64,000 bases of DNA, taken from positions 10,974,001-11,038,000 of the forward strand of contig CP053160.1 in NCBI GenBank assembly GCA_014607495.2, given 5' to 3'. The notes below the pieces were generated by a model. It did no database searches. It had not been told where the DNA came from and saw only the letters and a list, made by a program, of their open reading frames with translations. Both the position numbers and the translations under genes were made by a program. Positions within the stretch are counted from its first letter, which is position 1. The number at the start of each line of letters is the position of its first letter. Below, piece after piece: positions 33,501 to 42,914 of the stretch. The stretch comes from Carposina sasakii (taxonomy: Eukaryota; Arthropoda; Insecta; Lepidoptera; Carposinidae).

Positions 33501-36500
33501 GAACGTTGACGACCAAAAATCATCCTGTATACATAGTGGCCAGGTGGGACCGGAAGCGCTTCCCTTTCTCACCAACCCCCATATATTCAAAAAGCCTAGG
33601 AAAATGTAAGTAAAATGTCAAATGTTATAAACGTGAAAGTTTGTGAGAGTAAAGTCTTTCAAGTAAAAAAAAAAATATGTTAAAATTTACCTTGTGTAGC
33701 AATATAAGTAAGGACCAGATCCGAACCAGGTATCTCCATATTAATGTATGAAGCGTTAATATAGTCGCCGGAAGGTTCACCTTTCAAGATCACACGCGTC
33801 GAGTCGTCTGGGAAAGAAAGGAATATATAAATATATACACTAGTGGGAGGAGTCAATGGACAAGATGGCGCGTGAGGCATATTCCCGAATTTTGATATTA
33901 TGTGAATAATTAAACTTAAATAAAATATTCCATATAAATTAGCAATACTCACACGGCGCAATATCTCCATAACGATTCTTCGACGCATTAGCATGTAGTT
34001 TCGCCGCAGCAGTACTCTCCTCGGGCATTCGCCGCAGTAACGTGTCAAACTGCAGCAAAGCGGCGCCGCTGGCCAGGCCGTCTCCCAGTAGTAACATGGA
34101 CTGTTCTAGAGCGGTGCCTTGGAAGGCGGCGGCGCCGAGCGGCACGAAGCAAACCGCCGGTTCTTCGGGACCGGTTTCTTCTGGCTCGTAGACCGCTGTA
34201 AAGGGACATTATTAATAGACACGTTTAGCACAGCGGCAACTGATGTTAATGATCAGTGACAAGTTGCTGGCGTATCGTCTGAGAGAATGCCCGAGTTGCT
34301 TAGTCGACTTGCAACCTGCTCGGATACATCAGCTGCATCTCCGACATGGACTGTTCTAGAGCGGTGCCCTGCAAAACAGAACGCAGCAAACTGCCGGCTC
34401 CTCTGGACACGTTTCCGCTGGCTCGTAGGCCGCTGTAAAGGGACATTACAAATAACCATGGATGATCATAAAACTGGACTATTCTAGAGCGGTGCCCCGG
34501 AAGGCGGCGGAGCCAAGTGGAACGAAGCAGACTGCTGGTTCTTCTGGACCAGTTTCTTCTGGCTCGTAGACCGCTGTGAAGGAACATCACTATTGGTATA
34601 TATAGACACGGCTGTGTTCCCGAAATCTTAACCTATAATCAGAGGCGGCTCGTCCTATTAGGAGCTCCTTAAAGGAGCGCTGGTGCAGTGCACTCCCACC
34701 CACGAAGATTAAATAGGCAATCTATATTTCTCTATATACAAGTAACTTGTAATCTTATGTATCGAGTGGAGCGCTAGCGATCGCGCTCCAATGAAACTAA
34801 ATTTTGTACAATTCCTAGTACTGTATTCAATGAGTGCGAAAAAGATATACCGACATAGGCCAGCGCGTGAAACAGAAGATTTCGTATGAATTAGTTCGAG
34901 TTAGAACGCAATAATATGGTTGTCTTTTATGTATTTCATTAGGTCATCATTAATAAGAGTGAGGTTGCATCATTTCATTCAGCAAGGGAGTGAACACGCG
35001 AAGCGTTTCCAAACTGTAATTTTGCATGCGCTCATATTAAAAAATGTGAACCACCATCTAAAAATATCACGAGCCGCCCCTGCCTATAATGTACTTTGAG
35101 CTTACCATTAGGTTTGACTAGTAAAGTGAGGACGCCTCTCGTGTTCCTGATCAGTTGCACCACTTGTTCATGACTCAACTCATCTACATCTGTATTGTTT
35201 ATTGATAACACCTGAAAGAAAAAAAAACATAGTTCAGATTTTCAGTACATGAAACTACTGAACTACATGATGGTGCCGCATACTTGTAGGAACATACAAG
35301 CTTGAAGGAACATTTCATGTGGACTCGGCACCGTAAAAAGGGTGCATACCATGGCTGCTAAGGCCATCCTTAAGCCTCCTGACTCTACAGGCCAATCCCC
35401 CGCCGCTAGTTAGTCGCAAATTGATACATATTTTCAAAAGATATCTGATTCCCCTCCTGCTGCAGCGCCTGTACCCAATGACTCAATAGAATACCTATGT
35501 AAAAGCCAAATAAAAAAAATCCACTCCATTTTCAAAACGCACCAGATCCTTGCCGCTAGCATACCGAATAGAATCAATTCCATATTCAAACCTGGTCTCC
35601 CTCCTGCAGCTGGCCGCGCACGTGCGGCGCGGTGCGCGACACGAGGACGGGCGCGCCCCCCCCGCCCCGCACGTTGAACCCGAAGCGTCCGTCCGCGCCG
35701 CTCGCCAGGCGCACGCACACCGCGCCGGGGCAGGCGGCGCTAGTGTCCGCGCCGTCGCCCTCCGAGCCGGACGTGGTCTCGTCCACGTACGTTAGGGGCA
35801 CGCGGAGCACGCGCTCTAGCATGTCGTCCGCACTGGAAGGAAATTAACCTTGTGAGACACTCAGGTCTTATATCGTGGGTACTAAGCTACGGTATATAAG
35901 TACTTACATAGATGGGTATAGAAACATCGCTATTCATCATAATGTGCTCCTTCGGGGATTTTGAATTTTTTCCCCGGTTGCGTTAGGGGGTTGGGTAGAA
36001 GTGTGCAAATTATATTTCACCAGTTATCCTAGTCCCACGTGGTAAGGGGTGAGCCTACCGTTACGTTTCGAGCACAAATACTGCGAGCGTGACGCGCGCC
36101 CCTCGAGGCACCCTCAAGGGGCCGTACAGCATATACTCACGGCTCGTTCCCCTCGGGCGCGGCCCAGGCGGGGCGCGGCGCGGGCGCGGCAGGCGTGACG
36201 CGCGCCCCTCGAGGCACACTTAAGGGGGACGCCTCTGAGTACGCTCGAGCGAGGGACTTGCTTCGTCTGCAGAGAACAAGATAGGCGGGCTATTATCTTA
36301 TTTGCAGTAGCAAAACTGAAGCAACCAATAACGAAAAAAAAGGAGTGTGTGCGTGCGCGGGACGAGCGCTCGGCGTCCTCCCGCGCTCCGCACCTTGCCC
36401 CATGCACACATACACTCTCAATTTACGCTGTCGCGTTACTAGCGCTCTGCTTCTGCAAGTTACGTTATCAGCCTACCGGTCACTATCGCTCGACATGGTC

Positions 36501-39500
36501 TACATTTATTTTTCCATACACATAGCTGTATGATGTACATAATGAAATTTTGGATCATTTTCAGCCACACTGCTGAACATAGGACCCAAATACCTCCGCT
36601 GTGACCGGTTGGAAGCGGCCTGCATCCAGCAGATACCCGCGACACATACTAATCTATGAATATTTTTTTCTTTCGTACAGCACCTATATGACGGCACCAT
36701 TAGCCGAGAAAACCATAGCTTCATATAAGACATTAGTGTGTAAGAAGTGAAAGAAGTGTCAGAACCATAGCAAATGGAGATGCATGTTCTTTACCTACCC
36801 CGTCGGCGTTATTACCCACCTGACAAAACTGGAATTGCTTGAACGCGACCTTCTAGCGTGTTCCAAAGCCTGGGACTCGGTTCTCGGCACTGAAGGCACT
36901 GTAAGGCCCGCTATAACGCCTAAGGTTCCCAAAAAAGGCCTTCGTCGAGGCGCTCGTAAGCGGAAAAAGCCGTGTCTCTCCACACTACAGCGCCATAACG
37001 TTTTTGCGGCTCGACCGGAACGCATGTTGAAGCCTAGTACGGTGTCGTATGACTCTGACTGAAAAGATAATTAAATCCTGTATTCACTACGGATGCGCCC
37101 ACCACCGGGCCCTACACCCTCCACTGACCCTCGGATCTGATAACACATAACTGCGAAAACAGGCACTTACACTAACTACAATCGCCACGAGAAACCAGAT
37201 CAAAACCAGTGGTGGGCGCACTCATAGTGAATGTTTGAACTTCCGAATTGTAACGCCTAATACAATTTCAATTATAATGTATTCTAGTGAAGCTGATGTA
37301 TAAAAGTTTTAGGTAAAGGTTTAGGTAAAATGTTAACTTGTTTACTTTGCGTCCTACAAGTATATTTTATCTGTCATACATGTATGTATATGATCACATA
37401 TTATTTTCATACTTACAGGCTCTTTCTTCAACTGTATAAAAAACTGTTTTTTCTTAAAGGAAATCTTGACGATTTTTCCCCAAGAGAATGTGTTCACTCG
37501 AATGTTATTCTGGAATACGACTATACCTATTGACGTTACGCCAATAAATATGTCCATACCGTTACAATCCTGTAACAAAATCATAATTATTTTAATCAAA
37601 ATCAATTAGTAAGTAGTGAATTTTCAGAAAGAAAAAGTAATAGACAATAATAATTGCTTTGTTCATAAAGTTAGTTTTCTAAACTTTTTATAAGTTATCT
37701 TACCGCAAAATATTAAAAATCTTTATAGACAAGGGACAGAGTTCCGAATTTTTTTTTTTGGCTATCTAATAGAATAGAGACAACTGCCTATGTTGAAACA
37801 AAACCGAAGATGGCAATTTACACTCACATTAAATTTTTGTAAGCACAATTTGTGCTCCAATTTTAAATAAGGTAATGGAAAATTTCGAAAAAAAAAATGT
37901 TGTTTCAAAAATATTTCTCTATTATTAGAACAGTAAATCTAAAATAGTAAACATGATTTATTCTTGAAATAAGCTCATCATCATTCATTACAGCTGGCAT
38001 ATTTCCAAAAACGATATTTCTTTATCTCCAGTCATATTTCATACTTTTATGAACCTACTTTTTGAGTTTATTGATATCACGCGGCGGTGTATAATGAAAA
38101 GATTAAGTACATTTCAGTTGGAAATTAAATGAGTGGACAAGAAATCATATTGTGTAGATATCAAGTAAGAACCAAGTGGAGATGCAATAAGCAATGTAGA
38201 CCTACGATCGTCAATCGGCGCAGTATGATCCAATCTCAGGATTTGCCCCTGAATGAACATATTTAAGATGCTATAATATGCATCTATTCAAAACTCTTTG
38301 GAATTATTTACATAATATTCATACATGTTAGTAAGCCTAAATAAATAAATAAAGCCTTTTCATTTTTTATCTATCTTGATGTTCTAAGATACATGCATGT
38401 ACTACATAGTAGATTATCTCTAAGCTAATTGAGTACAGCCTACCTTAGCAGGATGCGACTCAACACCATAGCAGTCCAATCTTTTAGCATGTTCTAGAAA
38501 ATTTGCCTCAGCGTCGGCAGGAGACTGTCCTTTATGCAGTTTGTGGAGCTCCCTTATTTTTCGTTCATCTTCAGCAGTCTGCTTTGGTAGTAAGCACAGA
38601 TTGGACAGGTAGTTTGGAGGATGTTCCGACACATTGTAGTCACCAAATTCAGCTGAAATGAGCAAATAACATGTCAAAAAATTTTCAAGGAATATCTGGC
38701 AAGTGGCTATAAATAAATTATGACAGGTAGTTTAGACTGTCTATTGTGTTTACATGGACAAGTACCTATATTGGAGTTAGATTTAGAATAAATATAGGAT
38801 ATAAAATAATACTCTCCATATTAACTGTCAGGATCTGTTTTGGTAGCTATGTCCAATAGAGACAGACTATCTAAATTAATTTAAATATTCATGTTAAATC
38901 CATAATCATTAAATAAACCTTTACAGTAGTATGATTAGGTGCCCATTATTTAAAAAAAACTGATGATAGTTAAGTTACAATCAGCTGCAAGAAGCCCAGA
39001 ATTAATATAATGCTAATATAATCCCAATATGATAAGCATGCCCTGATTTTCGATAAGCCACTTGATATGAATAAAAATATTTCAATAATACCTAAAATTA
39101 ATCACTACTAATGACTCATACTGGTAAAAGAACTGTCACAAGAAAGGATGAGTAAACTTTTTTGTTGTTAACGATCCTTTTAAAATAGAATTGAATGATT
39201 CATGTGGCTCAAAATTTTTGAATAAGGTATAGTATATTACTAGTGGACGCCCGCGACTCTGTCCGCGTGGACTACAGAAAAAACAAAATGTCGAAGTTAT
39301 CCGGCTTCCACTAGTTAGAAATAAATATAAATGGCTAATCATACTTATTTTTTAACAATAGTTTAAAGGTAATAAATAACTAATTGGGTATGTTGTTGTT
39401 GTGGCGTGTTGATGTTCAACAAAAAGGACCCAAGGCTGATCTCACTCCTTTGGGCATAGTGGGGGTCACTATTTATATACATATAAAGTAGAAAATATGA

Positions 39501-40887
39501 TTGTTTGAATACACATTTCTTAATACAAGAAAAATCATACATACTTTGAACTGTAAATGAAGCTAGCAAAAGTGCAGTATTCTTTGGAGCAGTCATCCTT
39601 CCGTCAAGCAGTAGTTTCCTCAGTTGCAGACAGAGTAGGTAGCGGGTATACTCTTCAGCCAATCGGGAAGGCTCCGGTGGATAAAATCTTACAGCCAACC
39701 AGAACTGCGGGTTGACACCAACCTGCTTCTTCACTGATTTTGTACTGTCCAACCAACGCTGTAAAATATTAAGTAAATATTTAACACATAGTTATACATA
39801 AGTAATGCATAAGACATAGAAATTTGAGTTTCAAAAGAAACCATATTACAGTGACCACATATACTTATACAGGGTGTAACAAAAAGGATATGTTAATTTT
39901 GTGGATAGGTACTCTACAGTGGGCTATTTACGTATCTTTTCGCTTACATACCCTTTTTGTTACACCCTGTATAAAAGGGATAAGAAAAGTTATGCCTATG
40001 TTTGCAATTATAATTTTTTTGAAGGAATATGAGACACAAACACCATTTCATGTCATGTTTGAAGGCCGCTAAATAATACACTCAAGACAACAATATAATA
40101 TAATAATATTCCTACTATTTTGTGAATACATTGTATGATACAATACAATTAAAAATATAATTTGTTTTTGAAAAAAATAAAATGAAATAGCTATTAAACT
40201 TAAAAACAAGAAATATCAGATTAGATTACTGTTCTAATTAGTCAAATAAATTACAATATACACACAAGGTATCATTCATCAATTAGGTTGGTTTAACGGG
40301 TTTAACACATTTGCTGCCGGCAGATTTTCTAAGGGTGTCGATGTCATCACATCAACGCCAAATAGAGGACGCAAATAAGTGTCATCTGCACCTCTAGAAA
40401 GTCTAAAATGTGTTATAAGAATAAATTGGCATAGGTGAAGGTTACATTATAACTATCCCACTAGTAGCAGTTTAATGGTAGTTAAGTAACTTACAGTTAT
40501 GTCACTATTGGTGGCATTCGGCAGGGATCCATTCTCAGTAAATTGAAGACCAAAATAATCTTTTTCTATTAATTCTAGGTGTTGGAAGACTTGTTCTAAT
40601 AGGACACTGCCTTTAGCTTTTTTCTAAAAAACAAATAGTAAGTTAAGGTACCTAAAATACAATAAGTACAACAATTGGGACCTAAAACTTTTGGGACATT
40701 TTGTCAGCTATTTGTTAGTATCTAAAGGGTACCTTACCTCAATTTGAAATGAGTGTTGTGTATCATCCAAGAACACCACAGTTACGTTTATGATATTTAG
40801 TTTCCGCTCCCGCGCAAGTTCTGATGCGCGAACATTGTAAGTTCCACTTGAACTGCTAAACGCGCGTCTTGATACGCTCTCGATCAT
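30470..40887 (-). CDS. Ptpmeg: Tyrosine-protein phosphatase non-receptor type 4-like (FERM-PDZ-PTP), complete, 15 coding exons
   Basis: Fifteen exons with consistent phases give 857 codons including TGA (856 residues; vertebrate PTPN4 is somewhat longer, about 926). Order: FERM domain (about residues 29-315), FERM-adjacent segment (to about 362), basic/Pro-rich linker, PDZ (about 425-517) with a GRFGFNV loop, and the catalytic PTP domain (about 590-850). Catalytic features seen are [16 protein letters not shown], the WPD loop (W732-P733-D734), the signature [10 protein letters not shown] (nucleophile C784, R790) and a Q-loop with Q828 and Q832. From family knowledge, such enzymes dephosphorylate phosphotyrosine on membrane-cortex proteins, with FERM and PDZ supplying localisation. 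All catalytic residues are intact. Introns hold many MITEs. Confidence 0.95.
30768..31082 (-). mobile_element. GGACGCCCGCGACTCCGTC retroelement in the last Ptpmeg intron
   Basis: Minus-strand head GGACGCCCGCGACTCCGTCC at about 31077, tail with TTATTATATGTATAGATAT at 30768. It has the same orientation as the gene and fills most of the 576-base intron between exons 15 and 14. Confidence 0.75.
31127..31338 (-). CDS. Ptpmeg: Ptpmeg exon 14 (PTP signature)
   Basis: Starts with [20 protein letters not shown], continues to the catalytic motif [11 protein letters not shown], then [20 protein letters not shown]. The stretch before the signature is longer than I expect for vertebrate PTPN4. Acceptor ccttccag|TGATA; donor AATGTG|GTATGT, phase 0. 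Confidence 0.95.
31585..31655. mobile_element. fragments of the tRNA-derived SINE family in the exon 13-14 intron
   Basis: AAGATCCCTAAGGTCTTGTG, ACGGTACATAAATACATAGA; a second partial piece (TCCTAAGGTCTTGGGTACTA) is just to the left at 31496-31535. They match the body of the repeat at 285-470. Confidence 0.5.
31731..31863 (-). CDS. Ptpmeg: Ptpmeg exon 13 (PTP WPD loop)
   Basis: GC-rich exon: [20 protein letters not shown], then [12 protein letters not shown] and [10 protein letters not shown]. It carries the general-acid Asp of the WPD loop. Acceptor cacgccacag|GAGGC; donor GCGCGG|GTGGGT, phase 1, chosen over a GT four bases further on because only it joins in frame to exon 14. Confidence 0.93.
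32087..32272. mobile_element. MITE with 37-base inverted repeats in the exon 12-13 intron
   Basis: AGCGTCTTTTGAACGTCGGC ... GGAAGCCGAA at 32087-32122 is inverted at 32235-32271 (TTCGGCTTCTACTCAGCGTC ... AAAAGACGCT). Its inner part is GC-rich with CGCGTCGG words. Confidence 0.75.
32681..32898 (-). CDS. Ptpmeg: Ptpmeg exon 12 (PTP domain)
   Basis: Encodes [40 protein letters not shown] and the following strands, the usual PTP motifs 'DFW.M(V/I)WE' and '(K)C.QYWP'. Acceptor tatcccaag; donor ATTAAG|GTAAGT, phase 0. Confidence 0.95.
33168..33530 (+). mobile_element. TTTTTTGTGGCCACC MITE, copy D, in the exon 11-12 intron
   Basis: AACGAAGGGTACGTATTCTA, GCAGAAAAACGCAGTCTATT, TCCATGGAGAAAAATGATCG and the end GACGACCAAAAATCATCCTG, all as in copies A and C. 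Confidence 0.75.
33691..33807 (-). CDS. Ptpmeg: Ptpmeg exon 11 (PTP domain)
   Basis: Encodes [20 protein letters not shown], then [18 protein letters not shown], the conserved PTP 'DYINASY' and 'YIATQGP' motifs. Acceptor ctttcccag|ACGAC; donor CACAAG|GTAAAT, phase 1. Confidence 0.95.
33953..34195 (-). CDS. Ptpmeg: Ptpmeg exon 10 (linker and start of PTP domain)
   Basis: Encodes [20 protein letters not shown], a segment before the PTP fold ([20 protein letters not shown]), then [12 protein letters not shown] with the KNRY substrate-recognition loop. Acceptor ctttacag|CGGTC; donor CCGT|GTGAGT, phase 1. The first ~100 bases of this exon, with its acceptor, are repeated twice upstream at 34344-34590. 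Confidence 0.93.
34344..34590 (-). pseudogene. two degraded duplicates of the 5' part of Ptpmeg exon 10
   Basis: 34344-34448 and 34473-34590 repeat the exon-10 start with its acceptor region. The right copy still reads [20 protein letters not shown] with one change, then [10 protein letters not shown] and a stop; the left one reads [15 protein letters not shown], then has a deletion and frameshift. Each has a usable-looking acceptor (TTTACAG or TTCACAG) but no matching donor. Confidence 0.75.
34640..35082. mobile_element. hAT-like non-autonomous element with 8-bp target duplication
   Basis: Ends CAGAGGCGGCTCGT and (inverse) CAGGGGCGGCTCGT. It is flanked by CCTATAAT at 34632-34639 and 35083-35090. 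It is 443 bases long, has no transposase, and lies in the Ptpmeg exon 9-10 intron. Confidence 0.82.
35106..35211 (-). CDS. Ptpmeg: Ptpmeg exon 9 (PDZ, second part)
   Basis: Encodes [20 protein letters not shown], then [15 protein letters not shown], the PDZ alpha-B helix with its His (SHEQVV) and the last strand. The acceptor is ctttcag, the donor AATG|GTAAGC, phase 1. Confidence 0.94.
35592..35832 (-). CDS. Ptpmeg: Ptpmeg exon 8 (PDZ, first part)
   Basis: Very GC-rich. Encodes [20 protein letters not shown], an acidic Ser-rich stretch, then the PDZ carboxylate loop [20 protein letters not shown] and QLQEGDQ. Acceptor cttccag|TGCGG; donor GACCAG|GTTTGA. The loop variant GFGF/RFGF is normal for PDZ domains. 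Confidence 0.93.
36086..36121 (-). pseudogene. 36-base duplicate of part of Ptpmeg exon 7
   Basis: GCGTGACGCGCGCCCCTCGA and the following bases match 36193-36228 in the exon with a few changes. It lies in the intron just downstream of exon 7 in transcript direction. Confidence 0.6.
36141..36266 (-). CDS. Ptpmeg: Ptpmeg exon 7 (linker)
   Basis: Starts A|CGAAGC after a ctctgcag acceptor and ends GAGCC|GTGAGT. It encodes [20 protein letters not shown] followed by an Ala/Pro-rich GC-rich stretch. Phases 2-in and 2-out fit both neighbours. A 36-base piece of it recurs in the following intron at 36086-36121. Confidence 0.85.
36820..37058 (-). CDS. Ptpmeg: Ptpmeg exon 6 (end of FERM, FERM-adjacent segment)
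   Basis: Encodes [18 protein letters not shown] and [10 protein letters not shown], the last FERM helix, then a Ser/Arg-rich FERM-adjacent segment ending [13 protein letters not shown]. Acceptor cttttcag|TCAGAG; donor GTCAG|GTGGGT, phase 2. The plus strand of the same stretch is also open for 92 codons, but that is a shadow. Confidence 0.9.
37078..37290. repeat. copy of the GCCCACCACCGGGCCCTACA repeat, upstream of Ptpmeg exon 6
   Basis: GCGCCCACCACCGGGCCCTA at 37094 and an inverted partner CAGTGGTGGGCGCACTCATA at 37209, followed by AACGCCTAATACAATTTCAA; the same ends occur at 5385-5450 and 26920-27260. Confidence 0.55.
37417..37569 (-). CDS. Ptpmeg: Ptpmeg exon 5 (FERM F3)
   Basis: 51 codons, phase 0 to 0: [20 protein letters not shown], then [20 protein letters not shown]. 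This is the PH-like F3 lobe, with the 'W.KI.KISFK.K.FFIQL' motif of the family. The donor is GAGCCT|GTAAGT. Confidence 0.94.
38444..38652 (-). CDS. Ptpmeg: Ptpmeg exon 4 (FERM F2)
   Basis: Contains [18 protein letters not shown], followed by a helix with [20 protein letters not shown] and [10 protein letters not shown], all typical of PTPN4-type FERM domains. Acceptor tcatttcag; donor GCTAAG|GTAGGC, phase 0. Confidence 0.93.
39238..39312 (+). mobile_element. 5' fragment of the GGACGCCCGCGACTC retroelement
   Basis: TAGTGGACGCCCGCGACTCT ... ATGTCGAAGTTATCCGG, then abrupt end. In the Ptpmeg exon 3-4 intron. Confidence 0.65.
39545..39758 (-). CDS. Ptpmeg: Ptpmeg exon 3 (FERM F1/F2)
   Basis: Begins [12 protein letters not shown] and contains [20 protein letters not shown] and [16 protein letters not shown], matching the PTPN3/PTPN4 FERM F2 lobe. 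Donor TTCAAA|GTATGT, phase 1. Confidence 0.93.
39868..39974. mobile_element. GGGTGTAAC MITE, deletion form of about 107 bases
   Basis: ATACAGGGTGTAACAAAAAG at the left and CTTTTTGTTACACCCTGTAT... inverted at the right; most of both inner arms is missing. In the Ptpmeg exon 2-3 intron. Confidence 0.75.
40495..40623 (-). CDS. Ptpmeg: Ptpmeg exon 2 (FERM F1)
   Basis: 43 codons, phase 0 to 0, between a ttttttag acceptor and an ATAACT|GTAAGT donor. It encodes [20 protein letters not shown] and KDYFGLQF, the conserved end of a FERM ubiquitin-like lobe. Confidence 0.92.
40738..40887 (-). CDS. Ptpmeg: Ptpmeg exon 1 (start codon)
   Basis: ATG at 40887-40885 is followed by [10 protein letters not shown] and the beginning of the FERM F1 lobe ([20 protein letters not shown]). 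An in-frame TGA lies five codons upstream (TGA CTA ATC GAT GAG ATG), which fixes the start. Another ATG six bases upstream is out of frame and stops at once. The donor is ATTGAG|GTAAGG, phase 0. Confidence 0.9.
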
Positions 40888-41809
40888 CTCATCGATTAGT
40901 CACTGCCGGATTCCTATCAGATATGTCAACGACCGATACACTGTCGCTGAAGAAGACTACGAAACAACTACAAACACACTCACGACCCTACGGCCCAATT
41001 AGCATTGGCGAATCCAATTGACCCTGTGAATCATTATAACCTCAGCTCGTTAGTAAAACTCATCACATAGGACAGGTACCTTGAGGAATACCTGAAAATA
41101 TGACGTAGTATTTGCGCAAATTTTTACCCTGAAACTGGTTCAGAAGTGCTAAAATATCTTTGTCAGATGTTCGATGACTATTTTCAATATTTTGATCTCA
41201 AACCTATTTAACGTTAAGTATTATGAATCCGTGCAGAGGAGTAAGTTAATCTAACTTATTATTATCAATGCACTTCGGTGATCTTCATGGTCGTAACTAA
41301 ACAGAGAACATTTTATTAATTTTCTACATAAATAAATTCGTCGCGCTGATAAAAACTAAAGGCGGCCATATTCGTTTTTTTTTTTTTCGTTTGTCACAAA
41401 AGAAGGAAAAGCAAAGGAAGCTTTTGTACATCATCATATGATGATCAGGGATTTGAGAATAATAAGCATGATGGTTAATGATAAATGGAAATATCGGGAA
41501 AATAGTTTTAAAAAGGTACAGTGAAAATTAACTGTTAAAACAATTTGCATTGCATAAAAAACTTTGAAAACTATATTTTCTCTCGCATAGTGGTATATAG
41601 CTGGGGAAACTAATTATTATTATCTCTGTCCGTATAGCCTGTTCAGAGAAAATCATTATTCCCACAAAAAAAATCCATGTAGTCTTGCCAAGCCTCGCAC
41701 TGAGTAAAAGTTATTAGATCTCATTAAGTACCTACGTAGAGCCAAGTTTCTAACTCTACACAGCCTAACTCTACAAGGTCTAACTTAGCGAACTATACTC
41801 TACCTACGT

Positions 41810-42180
41810 CGTCGTCGTCGTCCTCGTCAGCCTATTGCAGTCCACTGCTGCACGTAGGTCTCCCCCTAGTGTACGCCACATGGCTCGATCTCCCGTTTTT
41901 GCCATCCAGTCACTACTAGCCGTCTTCTTTAAGTCATCGGTCCATTTGGCCGGAGGGCGCCCAAAAATTGTGTTCTGTGGCCCAAAGCTACGCTTGCCGA
42001 GGTGCGGTCTCCATTTGAGAACCCATTTACTCCACCGTCCATCGGTTCTACAACAGATGTGGCCTGCCCACTGTCACTTTAGTCTGCTACATTTCGTGAC
42101 TATGTCTGTCACTTTGGTCTTCTGCCGGATAATCTCGTTTCGGACTGTCCATTAGCGAGATTCTGAGCATTGACTTTTCC
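41810..42180 (+). repeat. GCAGTCCACTGCTGCACG repeat, longer copy
   Basis: ATTGCAGTCCACTGCTGCAC, GTGTACGCCACATGGCTCGA, CATTTGGCCGGAGGGCGCCC. Open on the plus strand for about 106 codons, but the same unit without that frame occurs elsewhere, so no gene is claimed. Confidence 0.5.
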
Positions 42181-42379
42181 ATAGCTCTCTGAATGACATG
42201 CAATCGGTGAGCCAGCCCCACCGTCAGGTTCTCATTCTCATCATTTTAGAGACTCTACCTACACCTAAGTCAAATTACGTGGCTTGGCCGATTCGCTACC
42301 TACATGCACATTAGGCGCAAGGTATTATGTTCCAGTAAATAGAGACTAAAATAATTGGGTTGCCTTACACACGGTCCGA

Positions 42380-42740
42380 TAGTTCTGGATTTTTACCCGA
42401 CTGCCAAAGAGGGAGGGTAATGTTGAGGGAGTGTATGTAAGTATGTATGTATGTCTGTTCCTTTGTGACCTCCTGTAGCCTAAACGGCTTGATGGATTTT
42501 GATGTATGAGGTATCGTTAGATTTGTCTTGATTACGGGAGTGTCATAGGATACATTTTATCATAAAAGTCCCACGGGATAAAGACATAATAATATTTTCT
42601 AAATTTCCCTTTAAACAACAAAAATATGTATGCATTAGATTCATTTCAATCACGGGAGTAATTAATATAGGATACGTTTTTTCTCAAAATTCCCACGGGA
42701 ACATGTTAATTCTGCGTCAACGCAAAGCAACTCATGCGTT
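42380..42740 (+). repeat. TTTACCCGACTGCCAAAGAGGG repeat
   Basis: TTTACCCGACTGCCAAAGAG, GTATGTATGTATGTCTGTTC, CCTCCTGTAGCCTAAACGGC, TGATGGATTTTGATGTATGA. The beginning resembles the fold-back family but the body differs; probably a related non-autonomous element. Confidence 0.45.
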
Positions 42741-42914
42741 AGCAAGCAAAAAGATAGGGCGTGGCCTGGCATGCGGCGCGCGGCGCGGTGCGGAGGGGGA
42801 TATGCTCGAGTATACAGCCCGAATGCGGGCACACGCATAAGGGCACACGTCGTTGACGGTCGTCTCTAAATAGCGATTTTTTCGATATCTTATAAAGTAT
42901 AAATAACTCGTTCT

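Noticed and set aside
36784..37062. 92-codon open frame on the plus strand
   Set aside because: It is the complement of Ptpmeg exon 6, whose minus-strand product matches the FERM end and has matching splice phases.
41835..42155. 106-codon open frame on the plus strand
   Set aside because: Lies inside an interspersed repeat seen at four or five other places where the frame is not kept.
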